This document shows positions 1 through 6,883 of a stretch of 10,346 bases of DNA, in pieces. Source of the DNA: Candidatus Kaiserbacteria bacterium RIFCSPLOWO2_01_FULL_54_13 (GTDB lineage Bacteria; Patescibacteriota; Minisyncoccia; Phycocordibacterales; UBA2100); contig MFLZ01000026.1 of assembly GCA_001781685.1 (NCBI GenBank), positions 1-10,346 on the forward strand, given 5' to 3'. A program made the position numbers and the translations under genes. Below the pieces are notes generated by a model. It made no database searches, was not told where the DNA came from, and worked only from the letters and a program-made list of their open reading frames with translations. Position 1 is the stretch's first letter. The number at the start of each line of letters is the position of its first letter.

Positions 1-90
1 ACATTGTCACCAGTGCAGTATTTGTTACAGTACGAGTCATTAACAGCGGAGTGCAAAACTACCTGCGGTCATACAGAAAGTAGCATATAA
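1..90 (+). CDS. 3' end of an unidentified CDS, possibly an integrase/transposase tail
   Basis: The first reading frame is open from the window edge to a TAA at 88-90 and encodes 29 residues. They contain SPVQYLLQYESL and end CGHTESSI. The start lies outside the window. A proline followed by (V/E)(Q/E)YL and a short Cys/His/Thr-containing tail resembles the C-termini of some DDE integrase-type transposases. That likeness is from memory and the fragment is too short to be decisive. An open frame of this length can also arise by chance. The tRNA-Ile gene follows after 39 bases. Confidence 0.3.
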   Translation, partial: TLSPVQYLLQYESLTAECKTTCGHTESSI

Positions 91-129
91 GCCCCATTTT
101 TGCTACCATCGCCGAGACGCAACCATAAT

Positions 130-201
130 GCGGGTGTAGTTCAGTGGTAGAACGCTGTCCTGATAAGACAGAGGCCGAAGGTCCGATTCCTTCCACCCGC
201 A
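130..201 (+). tRNA. tRNA-Ile (anticodon GAT)
   Basis: The cloverleaf is complete. The acceptor stem pairs GCGGGTG (130-136) with CACCCGC (194-200), with discriminator A at 201. The D stem pairs GTTC with GAAC. The anticodon stem pairs CTGTC (155-159) with GACAG (167-171) around the loop CTGATAA, so the anticodon is GAT at 162-164. The variable loop is 5 nt, and the T stem pairs GAAGG with CCTTC. CCA is not encoded. The T loop reads TCCGATT, so position 55 is C (base 183) instead of the almost universal T/pseudouridine. Confidence 0.95.
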
Positions 202-207
202 CACACG

Positions 208-213
208 TATAAT
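208..213 (+). promoter_or_regulatory. Consensus -10 box (TATAAT) for the murA-like gene
   Basis: A perfect TATAAT ends nine bases before the ATG at 223, so the expected transcription start is about 219-221 and the mRNA would be nearly leaderless. No good -35 is visible; its expected position falls inside the 3' end of the tRNA gene. Cotranscription with the tRNA is also possible. Confidence 0.55.
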
Positions 214-222
214 GCTTAAGTC

Positions 223-1533
223 ATGAACTACAAAGTCATCGGCGGGAAAAAGCTCTCCGGCTCAGTTACGACCAACATTTCCAAAAATGCGGCGGTGGCG
301 CTTCTTGCCGCCTCACTCTTAAATCGGGGCACGACAACCTTGAAGCGCATGCCGCGCATCGAGGAGGTCAAACGACTCATCGAAGTGCTTGAAAGCATTG
401 GCGTAAAGGTGGAGTGGAGCGAGAGCGGGGAAATGACAATTACGCCAGACGCCGTCAATCTTTCCAACATCAACAAAGAATCAGCTGGCAAAACGCGCTC
501 CATCGCGCTCTTCGCGGCGCCGCTTGCGCATTTGTTCTCCTCGTTTGATTTGCCTGCTCCGACAGGATGCGATTTGGGAAAGCGCAGTCTCGGCGCGCAT
601 GTGGATGCCCTTGCGCGTCTTGGTATTACGCTCGAGGGCAACGAAGAGAAACACACCTACCACGTGGAGGTTGGCGATCCGCCAGCCGGCGGACTGCGAG
701 AGATCATCATGTACGAGGCGAGCGACACGGGCACCGAAAACGTCTTAATGGCGGCCGCAAAAATTCCTGGCAAAACGGTCATTAAGTATGCTTCCGCCAA
801 CTATCAGGTGCGAGACCTTTGCGGTTTCCTCGAAAAATGCGGAGTGAAGATAGAGGGCGTGGGGACGACGACCTTGACGGTGCACGGTGTCGAGGACATA
901 AATACGTCGGTCGTCTACGCGCCGAGCGAAGACCCAATCGAATCGATGTTTTTCATTTCGCTCGCGGCCACAACTGGCTCCGAACTCTCCATCGAGCGTT
1001 GCCCGATCGACTTTCTCGAGCTCGAGCTCCTTACACTCGAGCACATGGGCCTCTCGTACCGTCGAGGGAAGGACTACATGGCGGAGAACGGAAGTGCAAG
1101 GCTCTGCGGTCTGACTGTACTTCGCTCGGAGCTCCATGCGCCGCCGGAAAAGATTGCTCCTCGGCCGTATCCCGGCATCAACATTGATAATCTTCCGTAC
1201 TTTGTCCCGATTGCCACGCAAGCGAAGGGAACGACGTTGATACATGACTGGGTATACGAAGGCCGTGCGAAGCACTACATGGAGATGGTAAAACTCGGCG
1301 CAAAAATGACGCAGATTGATCCGCATAGAGTCGAGATAGAAGGGCCGACGAAATTGCATGGTGCTGACATCAAGGCTCCGCCCGCGCTCCGGCCCGCCAC
1401 ACTTCTTCTCATTGGCATGCTCGCCGCCGAAGGCGAATCAACGCTCTACGACGTGTATCCAATCAACCGCGGCTACGAAAATCTCCACGAGCGCCTCACC
1501 AAACTCGGCGCATCGGTGGAAGCTGTTGAGTAG
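223..1533 (+). CDS. murA: MurA-family UDP-N-acetylglucosamine 1-carboxyvinyltransferase
   Basis: This cytosolic enzyme family transfers enolpyruvate from PEP to UDP-GlcNAc, the first committed step of peptidoglycan synthesis. The length of 436 aa is close to the usual 417-430. Family landmarks are present: the Lys-Asn pair (K21, N22), Arg92, the loop PTGCDLGKRS with catalytic Cys116 and Arg121, PYPGINID with the catalytic Asp322, Arg390, and the C-terminal NRGYENL motif with Arg416. The Cys loop departs from the usual GGCAIGARP and the PYPG(F)PTD motif is altered, so this is a divergent member. It could be a second MurA paralog with shifted substrate use. The ATG at 223 fits the N-terminus of the family. 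It lies between tRNA-Ile and the formyltransferase gene on the same strand. Confidence 0.85.
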   Translation: MNYKVIGGKKLSGSVTTNISKNAAVALLAASLLNRGTTTLKRMPRIEEVKRLIEVLESIGVKVEWSESGEMTITPDAVNLSNINKESAGKTRSIALFAAPLAHLFSSFDLPAPTGCDLGKRSLGAHVDALARLGITLEGNEEKHTYHVEVGDPPAGGLREIIMYEASDTGTENVLMAAAKIPGKTVIKYASANYQVRDLCGFLEKCGVKIEGVGTTTLTVHGVEDINTSVVYAPSEDPIESMFFISLAATTGSELSIERCPIDFLELELLTLEHMGLSYRRGKDYMAENGSARLCGLTVLRSELHAPPEKIAPRPYPGINIDNLPYFVPIATQAKGTTLIHDWVYEGRAKHYMEMVKLGAKMTQIDPHRVEIEGPTKLHGADIKAPPALRPATLLLIGMLAAEGESTLYDVYPINRGYENLHERLTKLGASVEAVE

Positions 1534-1541
1534 TTTATTCT

Positions 1542-1559
1542 AGTGTTTTGCAAAAGACT
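1542..1559. repeat. Imperfect 18-bp palindrome upstream of the purN-like gene
   Basis: AGTGTTTTGCAAAAGACT reads the same on the other strand except for one mismatched symmetric pair. It sits between the MurA stop codon and the likely -10 of the next gene. No T-run follows, so it looks more like an operator overlapping the -35 region than a terminator. Confidence 0.35.
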
Positions 1560-1567
1560 GCAATAAT
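1559..1567 (+). promoter_or_regulatory. Extended -10 (TGC-AATAAT) for the purN-like gene
   Basis: TGC followed by AATAAT (1562-1567) ends nine bases before the ATG at 1577. This implies a transcription start near 1573-1576 and little or no 5' leader. No Shine-Dalgarno sequence is visible upstream of the ATG. Confidence 0.4.
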
Positions 1568-1576
1568 AAATGCCGC

Positions 1577-2278
1577 ATGACCAAGCCGAAGCTGGTTGTA
1601 TTTGCGTCTGGCACGAAAGATGGTGGCGGTTCGGGGTTTGAGAACCTCGTCCGCGCGAGCAAAACAGGTGGGCTCGATGCCGAAATAGTTGCCGTAGTAT
1701 CGAATAATGATCACGGGAGCGTGCGCGAGCGCGCGGAGCGACTCGGCATTCCTTTCATTCACTTCGATCCTTCTAGCTATTCTAATGTTCTTAAGAATTT
1801 AGGAATAGGTGACAGCTCACTGGGCAACGTATACCGAGCGATTGTGCGAGATAGTGGTGCGGAATGGGTGGCGCTTTCGGGGTGGTTGAAAAAAGTAGAG
1901 GGGCTCGATCCTCGCAGAACGTTTAACATTCATCCCGCGCTACTCTCGCAACTCAGCGGACGATTCGGCGGAAAGGGAATGTATGGGAAGAAATTGCACG
2001 AGGCCGTGAAAGCGGCGTTTGATGCAGGGGAGATATCGGAATCGGGATTCTCGATGCACTTTGTGACGGACGAGCTCGATCGTGGGCCGGTATTTTTCGA
2101 GCATCGCGTTCCTCTTAAAAAGGCGATGACGGCTGACGAAATCGAATCAGCGGTGCGCGCCGCCGAACACGAATGGCAGCCGAAAATAACAAACATGGTC
2201 ATGCACGGCGACATCCGATGGGATGGAAGAGACACTAAAACACTTACTGTTCCAAGTTGGCTACGCCTATCTGCCTAG
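1577..2278 (+). CDS. purN: PurN-like phosphoribosylglycinamide formyltransferase
   Basis: This is a formyl-transferase-fold protein of 233 aa. The family moves a formyl group from 10-formyltetrahydrofolate to GAR in purine synthesis. The catalytic triad of PurN is recognisable: Asn117 and His119 in FNIHPALL, and Asp168 in the strongly conserved stretch HFVTDELDRGP (161-171). The N-terminal strand LVVFASGTKDGGGSGFENL matches the phosphate-binding SGxGSN region of PurN, but with a longer, altered loop. No other purine genes are in the window, so it may be an orphan acting in salvage or on another amine. The chosen ATG is preceded by a -10-like box; an out-of-frame ATG at 1570 was ignored. Confidence 0.8.
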   Translation: MTKPKLVVFASGTKDGGGSGFENLVRASKTGGLDAEIVAVVSNNDHGSVRERAERLGIPFIHFDPSSYSNVLKNLGIGDSSLGNVYRAIVRDSGAEWVALSGWLKKVEGLDPRRTFNIHPALLSQLSGRFGGKGMYGKKLHEAVKAAFDAGEISESGFSMHFVTDELDRGPVFFEHRVPLKKAMTADEIESAVRAAEHEWQPKITNMVMHGDIRWDGRDTKTLTVPSWLRLSA

Positions 2279-2283
2279 AGGGG

Positions 2284-2289
2284 TACAAT
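2284..2289 (+). promoter_or_regulatory. -10 box (TACAAT) for the alpha/beta hydrolase
   Basis: TACAAT lies six bases before the ATG at 2296, placing the predicted transcription start on or next to the start codon. The purine-rich GAGGTG touching the ATG is too close to act as a normal Shine-Dalgarno. No convincing -35 is seen. Confidence 0.4.
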
Positions 2290-2295
2290 GAGGTG

Positions 2296-3225
2296 ATGCA
2301 GGAATCGCTTGGCAAAAAGAGTTCCGAGAGACCGTCAAAAGAAGAATCTGTAATCGGATCTCGCTTGTGGCTTCAACAGCTGAACAGCTTTGCGATGGCG
2401 TTTGCACAACCCATTGCTATGAGCAGAGAGCAGCGAGAATCCTTTGAGAGAACAGTTGAATGGGTGTTCGGACCAAGAGTTATCGGCTTTTCTGTTGCGC
2501 AATGGTTTTCTGCTCGCGAAAGACGGCTCGACTACCATAAGGCCCCAAAAGAGGTAGTTGAGCACGTGCGTGGCAACCACAAAGCGGAGGGAATAGTGAT
2601 ATATGTGCCGGGCATGTTCGACACGGATACCTTCGAACGGATGAAAGCCATGTTTGACCGAGTTCATCCGAACATAGAGGATTTGCGTAAAGAGGGTTGG
2701 ATCGCTCTTGACTGGCTCTATAGCGGTCGCGACTTGGATCGCATTCATACGCTTCAGTCGCATCTTCTGAAACTTACTGAGAAGCATCTTGCCCGGGGTG
2801 CCTCCGTGCGGCTTCTAGGGTACTCAATAGGAGGATTAATCTCAAAAACGGTCGCCGATTCGCTTTCCGAGAAGTATCCGGGCCACCTTGGCCTCGTCGT
2901 ACATAACTGTCCGCTCGATCCAGCGGCGGGGTTTTTTGTGCGGTGGGCGAATATGAAACGTGTACAAGACAGTATCGCGTACGAGCCGCACCACGCGGGG
3001 GAATATCCGACAGTTGTTCTCGGAGGGGAAAAGGACGGTATTGTTCCCCACAACTCGATTCTAAGAAGGAGAGATAATCAAGAGCAGATTGAGCCTAAAG
3101 TTCTGAAAGGGTCAAGACATCGCGATCCTTGTTCGAGTTCAGAGGCACAAGATAGAATCAATGCTGCGCTGCGCCTTGTAAGTATCAAGATGCCTGCGTT
3201 TGCGCGTCAGCAAGTTTCTACTTAG
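2296..3225 (+). CDS. Alpha/beta hydrolase of unknown substrate
   Basis: The 309-aa protein has a serine-hydrolase triad in the expected order: nucleophile elbow GYSIGG (Ser177), acid in GGEKDGIVP (Asp247) and His275 in GSRHRD. The strand before the oxyanion region reads IVIYVPGMFD. The roughly 95 N-terminal residues, before the hydrolase core, are charged and partly helical with no clear signal peptide, so it is probably cytosolic. The specific reaction cannot be read from sequence. I chose the ATG at 2296 over an in-frame TTG at 2257. The TTG would overlap the upstream gene, whereas the ATG has a well-placed -10 box. It follows the purN-like gene by 17 bases. Confidence 0.75.
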   Translation: MQESLGKKSSERPSKEESVIGSRLWLQQLNSFAMAFAQPIAMSREQRESFERTVEWVFGPRVIGFSVAQWFSARERRLDYHKAPKEVVEHVRGNHKAEGIVIYVPGMFDTDTFERMKAMFDRVHPNIEDLRKEGWIALDWLYSGRDLDRIHTLQSHLLKLTEKHLARGASVRLLGYSIGGLISKTVADSLSEKYPGHLGLVVHNCPLDPAAGFFVRWANMKRVQDSIAYEPHHAGEYPTVVLGGEKDGIVPHNSILRRRDNQEQIEPKVLKGSRHRDPCSSSEAQDRINAALRLVSIKMPAFARQQVST

Positions 3226-3297
3226 GTAAAAAGGGAAAATGCGACAAGGTCAAGTCCAGCGACAATCGTCAGCTTGCACTTTCCTGTTGTGTGGGTG

Positions 3298-3338
3298 CGG
3301 GGAGACTCGCCCCGAAGCAGAACAAGTTCGCTACGGGG
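3298..3338 (-). other. Overlapping GC hairpins downstream of tRNA-Leu
   Basis: CCCCG at 3310-3314 can pair with CGGGG at 3298-3302 (7-nt loop) or with CGGGG at 3334-3338 (longer imperfect stem), so the two folds exclude each other. The element lies just after the 3' end of the minus-strand tRNA-Leu and could help its processing or termination. No T-tract follows on the minus strand, so it is not a standard intrinsic terminator. Confidence 0.3.
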
Positions 3339-3351
3339 TAAAAACTCCCAG

Positions 3352-3432
3352 TGGGCGAGGGGGGATTCGAACCCCCACGAGTTACCTCATACGCTTCTGA
3401 AGCGTACGTGTCTGCCGTTCCACCACTCGCCC
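3352..3432 (-). tRNA. tRNA-Leu (anticodon CAG)
   Basis: On the minus strand the acceptor stem GGGCGAG (3432-3426) pairs with CTCGCCC (3359-3353), with discriminator A. The anticodon stem TACGC/GCGTA encloses TTCAGAA, giving anticodon CAG. A 13-nt variable arm containing GAGGTAACTC marks a class II tRNA. The T arm GGGGG-TTCGAAT-CCCCC is normal. CCA is not encoded. A -10-like TAGTAT lies about nine bases upstream, in the region shared with the divergent transporter gene. Confidence 0.95.
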
Positions 3433-3453
3433 GAGGCCTCAATACTAGCTGTA

Positions 3454-3481
3454 TTGCGCGAAAAGTGAAATCTCGTAGAAT
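3454..3481 (+). promoter_or_regulatory. Promoter of the YhhQ/VUT gene (TTGCGC-16-TAGAAT), divergent from tRNA-Leu
   Basis: The -35 TTGCGC (3454-3459), a 16-base spacer and the -10 TAGAAT (3476-3481) precede the ATG at 3493 by 11 bases. The same TTGCGC-16-TACAAT arrangement occurs before the riboswitch on the minus strand, which supports both calls. The minus-strand TAGTAT at 3447-3442 would serve tRNA-Leu, so the two promoters overlap. Confidence 0.5.
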
Positions 3482-3492
3482 ACGGCTTTCTT

Positions 3493-4134
3493 ATGCCAGT
3501 CCTCTCCGAACGGGACACTAAAAAGGTAGTGGTCGCGCTTGCGGTCTACCTTGTCTCCTTGTTTGCAGCGAACACGCTCGGCCTCAAAATAATGCCCTTT
3601 ATTCTGGGACTTCACGTCTCGGTTGCTGTCTTTTCGTTCCCGTTTGTGTTTCTCACGACCGATGTCATCGGTGAAGTATACGGCAAGCGCATGGCGAAGC
3701 TGTTCGTACTTGCGGGATTCATATCGACTGCGATATTTATTTTCTATTCTCTGCTCTCGGTAGCGCTTCCGTGGGATCCGGCGGGAGAATGGGTGCATCA
3801 GAGCTACAATCAGATTTTTGGCATCACCATCAGAATCGCGATTGCGTCTCTCGTCGCGTTTGCCGTCGCGGAGTATCAAGACGTCATATCATTCTTTTTC
3901 TTCCGCAAGCTCTTCGGCGAGTCGAACTTTTGGCTTCGCTCCAACCTTTCGAATCTCTGGTCGCAATTCCTCGACACGGTACTTTTCATGGTTATCGCCT
4001 TCTATGGCGTCTATGAGACCTCGGTCTTGGTAGGCATCATTATCAGCTGGTGGCTCTTCAAGGTCGCAATGGGCTTCGTCTACACCCCCCTCTCATACCT
4101 CGGCCTGCGCCTTTTGCGCGATAAGGGGGCATGA
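3493..4134 (+). CDS. yhhQ: YhhQ/VUT-family queuosine precursor transporter
   Basis: This is a 213-aa integral membrane protein with about six hydrophobic segments. Two family signatures are visible: TDVIGEVYG (56-64), and RSNLSNLWSQ followed by FLDTVLF (149-165), which matches the R-N-x-S-N-x-x-S-Q-x-x-D-x-x-x-F motif. E. coli YhhQ imports preQ0/preQ1 for queuosine in tRNA. CPR genomes usually cannot make this base, so import would fit, although substrates differ across the family. The stop overlaps the next ATG in an ATGA, so the two genes are probably translationally coupled. A good promoter lies just upstream. Confidence 0.85.
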   Translation: MPVLSERDTKKVVVALAVYLVSLFAANTLGLKIMPFILGLHVSVAVFSFPFVFLTTDVIGEVYGKRMAKLFVLAGFISTAIFIFYSLLSVALPWDPAGEWVHQSYNQIFGITIRIAIASLVAFAVAEYQDVISFFFFRKLFGESNFWLRSNLSNLWSQFLDTVLFMVIAFYGVYETSVLVGIIISWWLFKVAMGFVYTPLSYLGLRLLRDKGA

Positions 4135-4868
4135 AGGTTCGCGCTGTTCGGACACGAATCTTCGAGGAGCGTGAAGATCTCATTGGCTTCATTCGAAAAT
4201 ACGTTCCGAAGCTCAAGAACGGCTCCGTGCTTGCTGTTACGTCGAAAATAGTTGCGCTGGCGGAGGGGCGGGCGGTCTCAGCGCGCGGCCGCAAGGAGAA
4301 AGAAGCGTTGATCAAAAGGGAGAGCGAGTGGGCATTGCAAACGCATCCAGAGTGGTGGTGGACGGAGAAAGACGGAATGCTTCTTGTGAATGCAGGAATC
4401 GACGATTCGAATGCGAACGGAAAGCTCGTATTGCTTCCAAAAGATAGCTTTAAGTCGGCCGGGAAATTGCGAAAAGAGCTCAAGCGCCTCTATAGAATCA
4501 AGAACCTCGGCATCGTCATTACCGACAGTCGCATTTCTCCGATGCGAGCGGGTGTTACCGGTTTGGCTCTCGGATACGCGGGTTTCCGCGGTGTGAGGGA
4601 CTATCGTGGGAAGAGGGATTTATTCGGCAGAAAGCTCAAAGTCACGATGACAGATATCGCAGACTCTCTTGCCACGGCCGCGACACTCGTGATGGGCGAG
4701 GGTGCGGAGCGTCGGCCGCTCGCGATTATCGAAGATGCACCCGTTGAGTTTGTCGACGGATTCGACAAGCTCACCGCAAGGCGCAAGGAAGTTCAGATTT
4801 CTGCGAAAGAGGACATGTATTGGTCGCTCTTCAAGCGCGCCGGAATAAGAAGTAAAAGGTCGCGCTGA
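4131..4868 (+). CDS. CofE-family (F420-0:gamma-glutamyl ligase-like) protein
   Basis: The 245-aa protein carries motifs of the CofE/COG1478 family: AVTSKIVALAEGR (35-47), GIDDSNA (89-95), TDS (131-133), MRAGVTGLALGYAG (138-151), and DLFGRKLKVT with MTDIADSLA and MGEGAERRP (163-196). CofE adds gamma-linked glutamate to coenzyme F420-0 using GTP. Relatives in Chlamydia and some archaea are thought to glutamylate folate instead. No F420 gene is visible here, and CPR bacteria are not known to make F420. A different glutamate or amino-acid ligation is therefore likely, with folate an attractive option given the nearby PurN. Its start overlaps the transporter stop by 4 bases. Its 3' end overlaps the convergent gene by 38 bases. 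Confidence 0.8.
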   Translation: MKVRAVRTRIFEEREDLIGFIRKYVPKLKNGSVLAVTSKIVALAEGRAVSARGRKEKEALIKRESEWALQTHPEWWWTEKDGMLLVNAGIDDSNANGKLVLLPKDSFKSAGKLRKELKRLYRIKNLGIVITDSRISPMRAGVTGLALGYAGFRGVRDYRGKRDLFGRKLKVTMTDIADSLATAATLVMGEGAERRPLAIIEDAPVEFVDGFDKLTARRKEVQISAKEDMYWSLFKRAGIRSKRSR

Positions 4869-6474
4869 AAATAAGTGCCACTCCCGCCAACCAAATCCCG
4901 TTGCTGTTCCACTCGTTCTCGCTTGGTGTTGCAGCAGCAGCAAGTTGCGCGGTAGTCGTGTTTGCCGCAGTCATCCCCGATTGTTCGACATCCGAAGGTG
5001 TAGCTTGGGATGGAACGATGGCAGGAGTCGGCTTGGGAGGGGTTATCGGGGCGGAAACCGTTGAGGGTATCGGAGCCAGTACGACTTCAGATACGGATGA
5101 CAACGTCTCGGTCCCAACAGGTCGAGAGAAATCTTTCAGTATCGAGTGCCATGGTTTTGCGAGTGCAGCCGGTATCGCATAGCTCGTGGCCCATATGCGC
5201 GTGTCGGACCTCATGCTCATAGGCTCTACGCCGCCATCTTCCTGCTGGAGAACGCCAAGGTATCCAAGTGGTGTGACACCGCTTTTTTTCCAGTCGTCCG
5301 GTGTTTGCCCCAGCGAGCGAGTCGCCTGTAATACCCAACTCAGGGAAAAACTATTTGTGCCGAAGATTCCCGATTCATTCTGGTTGCGACGCAAGAATTC
5401 TTGGGCTCTTTCGATAGCCTCTATTGCATCGGATCGCGCGGGGAAGAGTGCAAGCGCCTGTATCGCGGCTGCTGTCAGATCAATGCTTCCTTCCCACGAG
5501 CCGTTCGTTTTTTGTTTGAAGAGAATGAACTTAACGATCATATCAATCATGGTGTCGGTCTTCGCATATCCAGCATGGAGAAGCGGGAAGAGAGCAAAGA
5601 TGTCGTCATTCACGAGGGAAGCGTCGCCTATCTGGGCCCCGTCAAATTCATCAACGATGGGCGTGATGTAATCGCTGCCTGTCTCTGCGAACGGATTGAT
5701 GTCGAGTGCCATGAGCGCCATCGCATGACGTTCGTAGTCGGTCGCGCTGGAAAGCTCCGGCCGTGCACTGCGTTGGTAAAAGCGTAACTTTCCGTGCGCC
5801 GCCTGGCACCAATCACTGCAGCCCGCTCCTTCCGCCGCGCCAAAGGCGATGGCCGCCCAATCTGTCAGTAGTGAAGAAGCGAAGGAGCCGTCGTCGTTCT
5901 GATTATCCGCGAGGAAATTCAGCGCAGCCGACACGTCGAATGGACGGCCTTGCAGATACTCTCCTCCGCCGGAGGAAGAAGACGAGGGAGCAGCTGGGGC
6001 GTTTCCTTCAGAAGTTTGCGTCAGCGCGCTTATGTGCAAAACGATGCTTGCTCCGCGTTCTTCTCCTTCGAAGGATGTGAGGATGAAAGAGATCGTGTCT
6101 CCTTGGGTAAGAGTGAGGCATTCGATGCCGCATTCTGCGAAAGCTCCGCTCAGCCATAGTGCCCAGTATTCGTCGCTGCCGGCTACCACGCCATTCAATC
6201 CTTCTACGAACAAGCCGAATCCAGGAAATTCGCTGAGCCGCATGTCCGTAATGAGTCCTGTTTGGAGGGCTTTCGCAAGCGCGCAGACCGCGAGAAACTC
6301 GCTCGGAGAGTTTTCTTGCGGGAACGTATGTTGTCCGCCGACTTTGTCCGTTACAGTACAGTTGTCAGGCAGTTCGATGTTTCCTTCGACGCTTTGTGCG
6401 TGCGTGAGGGTAGGAATCGTTACAAGCACGAAGAGAAGTACGGCGCCTGAAAGCAAACGAACGAAGCAACTCAT
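4831..6474 (-). CDS. Membrane-anchored transcobalamin/intrinsic-factor-like protein (DUF4430 plus alpha/alpha toroid)
   Basis: The protein has 547 aa from the ATG at 6474. A signal peptide (MSCFVR, a hydrophobic stretch, then THA|QS near residue 26) is followed by a DUF4430-like beta domain (about 55-150, with GFGLFVEGLNG, YWALWLSG and GDTISF). A Ser/Gly linker (164-171) leads to an alpha/alpha toroid of prenyltransferase/squalene-cyclase type (about 180-446). The toroid has recurring repeats such as FLADNQNDDGSF, LFKQKTNGSW, FLRRNQNESGIFG and LGVLQQEDGG. A Pro/Thr/Ala-rich spacer then precedes a C-terminal membrane helix ending FLFRRA. Human intrinsic factor and transcobalamin pair the same two folds in the opposite order. 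Together with the upstream riboswitch this suggests surface capture of cobalamin; direct binding is inference. A GTG at 6522 is an alternative start but would overlap the previous gene and spoil the signal peptide. Confidence 0.75.
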   Translation of the reverse strand: MSCFVRLLSGAVLLFVLVTIPTLTHAQSVEGNIELPDNCTVTDKVGGQHTFPQENSPSEFLAVCALAKALQTGLITDMRLSEFPGFGLFVEGLNGVVAGSDEYWALWLSGAFAECGIECLTLTQGDTISFILTSFEGEERGASIVLHISALTQTSEGNAPAAPSSSSSGGGEYLQGRPFDVSAALNFLADNQNDDGSFASSLLTDWAAIAFGAAEGAGCSDWCQAAHGKLRFYQRSARPELSSATDYERHAMALMALDINPFAETGSDYITPIVDEFDGAQIGDASLVNDDIFALFPLLHAGYAKTDTMIDMIVKFILFKQKTNGSWEGSIDLTAAAIQALALFPARSDAIEAIERAQEFLRRNQNESGIFGTNSFSLSWVLQATRSLGQTPDDWKKSGVTPLGYLGVLQQEDGGVEPMSMRSDTRIWATSYAIPAALAKPWHSILKDFSRPVGTETLSSVSEVVLAPIPSTVSAPITPPKPTPAIVPSQATPSDVEQSGMTAANTTTAQLAAAATPSENEWNSNGIWLAGVALIFSATFYFLFRRA

Positions 6475-6497
6475 AGAAATCAGGTTGTTGATAATGG

Positions 6498-6872
6498 TTA
6501 ATAACCTTCTTCGTAGCGCCACTCGACGACATCTCCAGGTTGCACCCGAGCGGACGACGCACCGAGCTTTGACTTTTCACCGTTGATGATCAATATCCAG
6601 TAATAACCATCCGTGCTCCTCAAGCCGTTAATTTCTTCTACGAAGAATCCAAGGCTCGGGAAGTCGCGGCCGGAGAACGAGAGCTTGTCTTCGGATTTGA
6701 GAGCATTCATCACATTCAACACAGTTCCCTCTGTGTCGGCGGCGAAGGTTATTGCGTGTGTTTTTCTCTCTGTTGTCGCATCGAACGTTTGAATGAACCA
6801 CTGCTGACTCAAAAAAGCTCCTCCGCCGAGGACGACGATTGCGACTGCGAGTGCGATGTATTTTTTAGCCAT
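6498..6872 (-). CDS. Small membrane-tethered DUF4430 (transcobalamin-like C-terminal domain) protein
   Basis: The 124-aa protein starts with a hydrophobic N-terminal anchor or uncleaved signal (MAKKYIALAVAIVVLGGGAFL). A single DUF4430 domain covers about residues 37-124: GTVLNVMNAL, FPSLGFFVEEINGL, GYYWILIINGE, and the terminal QPGDVVEWRYEEGY. This beta domain matches the one that closes the B12 site in transcobalamin and intrinsic factor. The likely location is the outer face of the membrane. It is the first gene after the riboswitch terminator, whose T-run ends 11 bases upstream of the ATG. The second gene begins 23 bases after its stop, so the two form one operon. No clear Shine-Dalgarno is seen. 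Confidence 0.8.
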   Translation of the reverse strand: MAKKYIALAVAIVVLGGGAFLSQQWFIQTFDATTERKTHAITFAADTEGTVLNVMNALKSEDKLSFSGRDFPSLGFFVEEINGLRSTDGYYWILIINGEKSKLGASSARVQPGDVVEWRYEEGY

Positions 6873-6883
6873 GGTTGCAAATG

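Noticed and set aside
124..129. CATAAT as the -10 box of tRNA-Ile
   Set aside because: It abuts the mature tRNA 5' end, leaving no room for a start site upstream; an earlier TATA-like stretch near 86-91 is only weakly better.
745..1359. 204-codon open frame on the minus strand
   Set aside because: Lies wholly inside the MurA-like gene in antisense and shows no recognisable motif; a shadow of coding-strand composition.
2257..2295. TTG start giving a 13-residue longer hydrolase
   Set aside because: Would overlap the purN-like gene and lie upstream of the TACAAT box; the ATG at 2296 fits better.
3274..3468. 64-codon frame containing ARGDSNPHELPH
   Set aside because: This is the familiar false translation of a tRNA gene (here tRNA-Leu in antisense).
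6475..6522. GTG start extending the toroid protein by 16 residues
   Set aside because: It puts extra Arg-rich residues before an otherwise ideal signal peptide and overlaps the preceding gene.
6032..6586. 184-codon plus-strand open frame
   Set aside because: Antisense to the two DUF4430 genes, which have signal peptides, domains and a riboswitch; no family resemblance.
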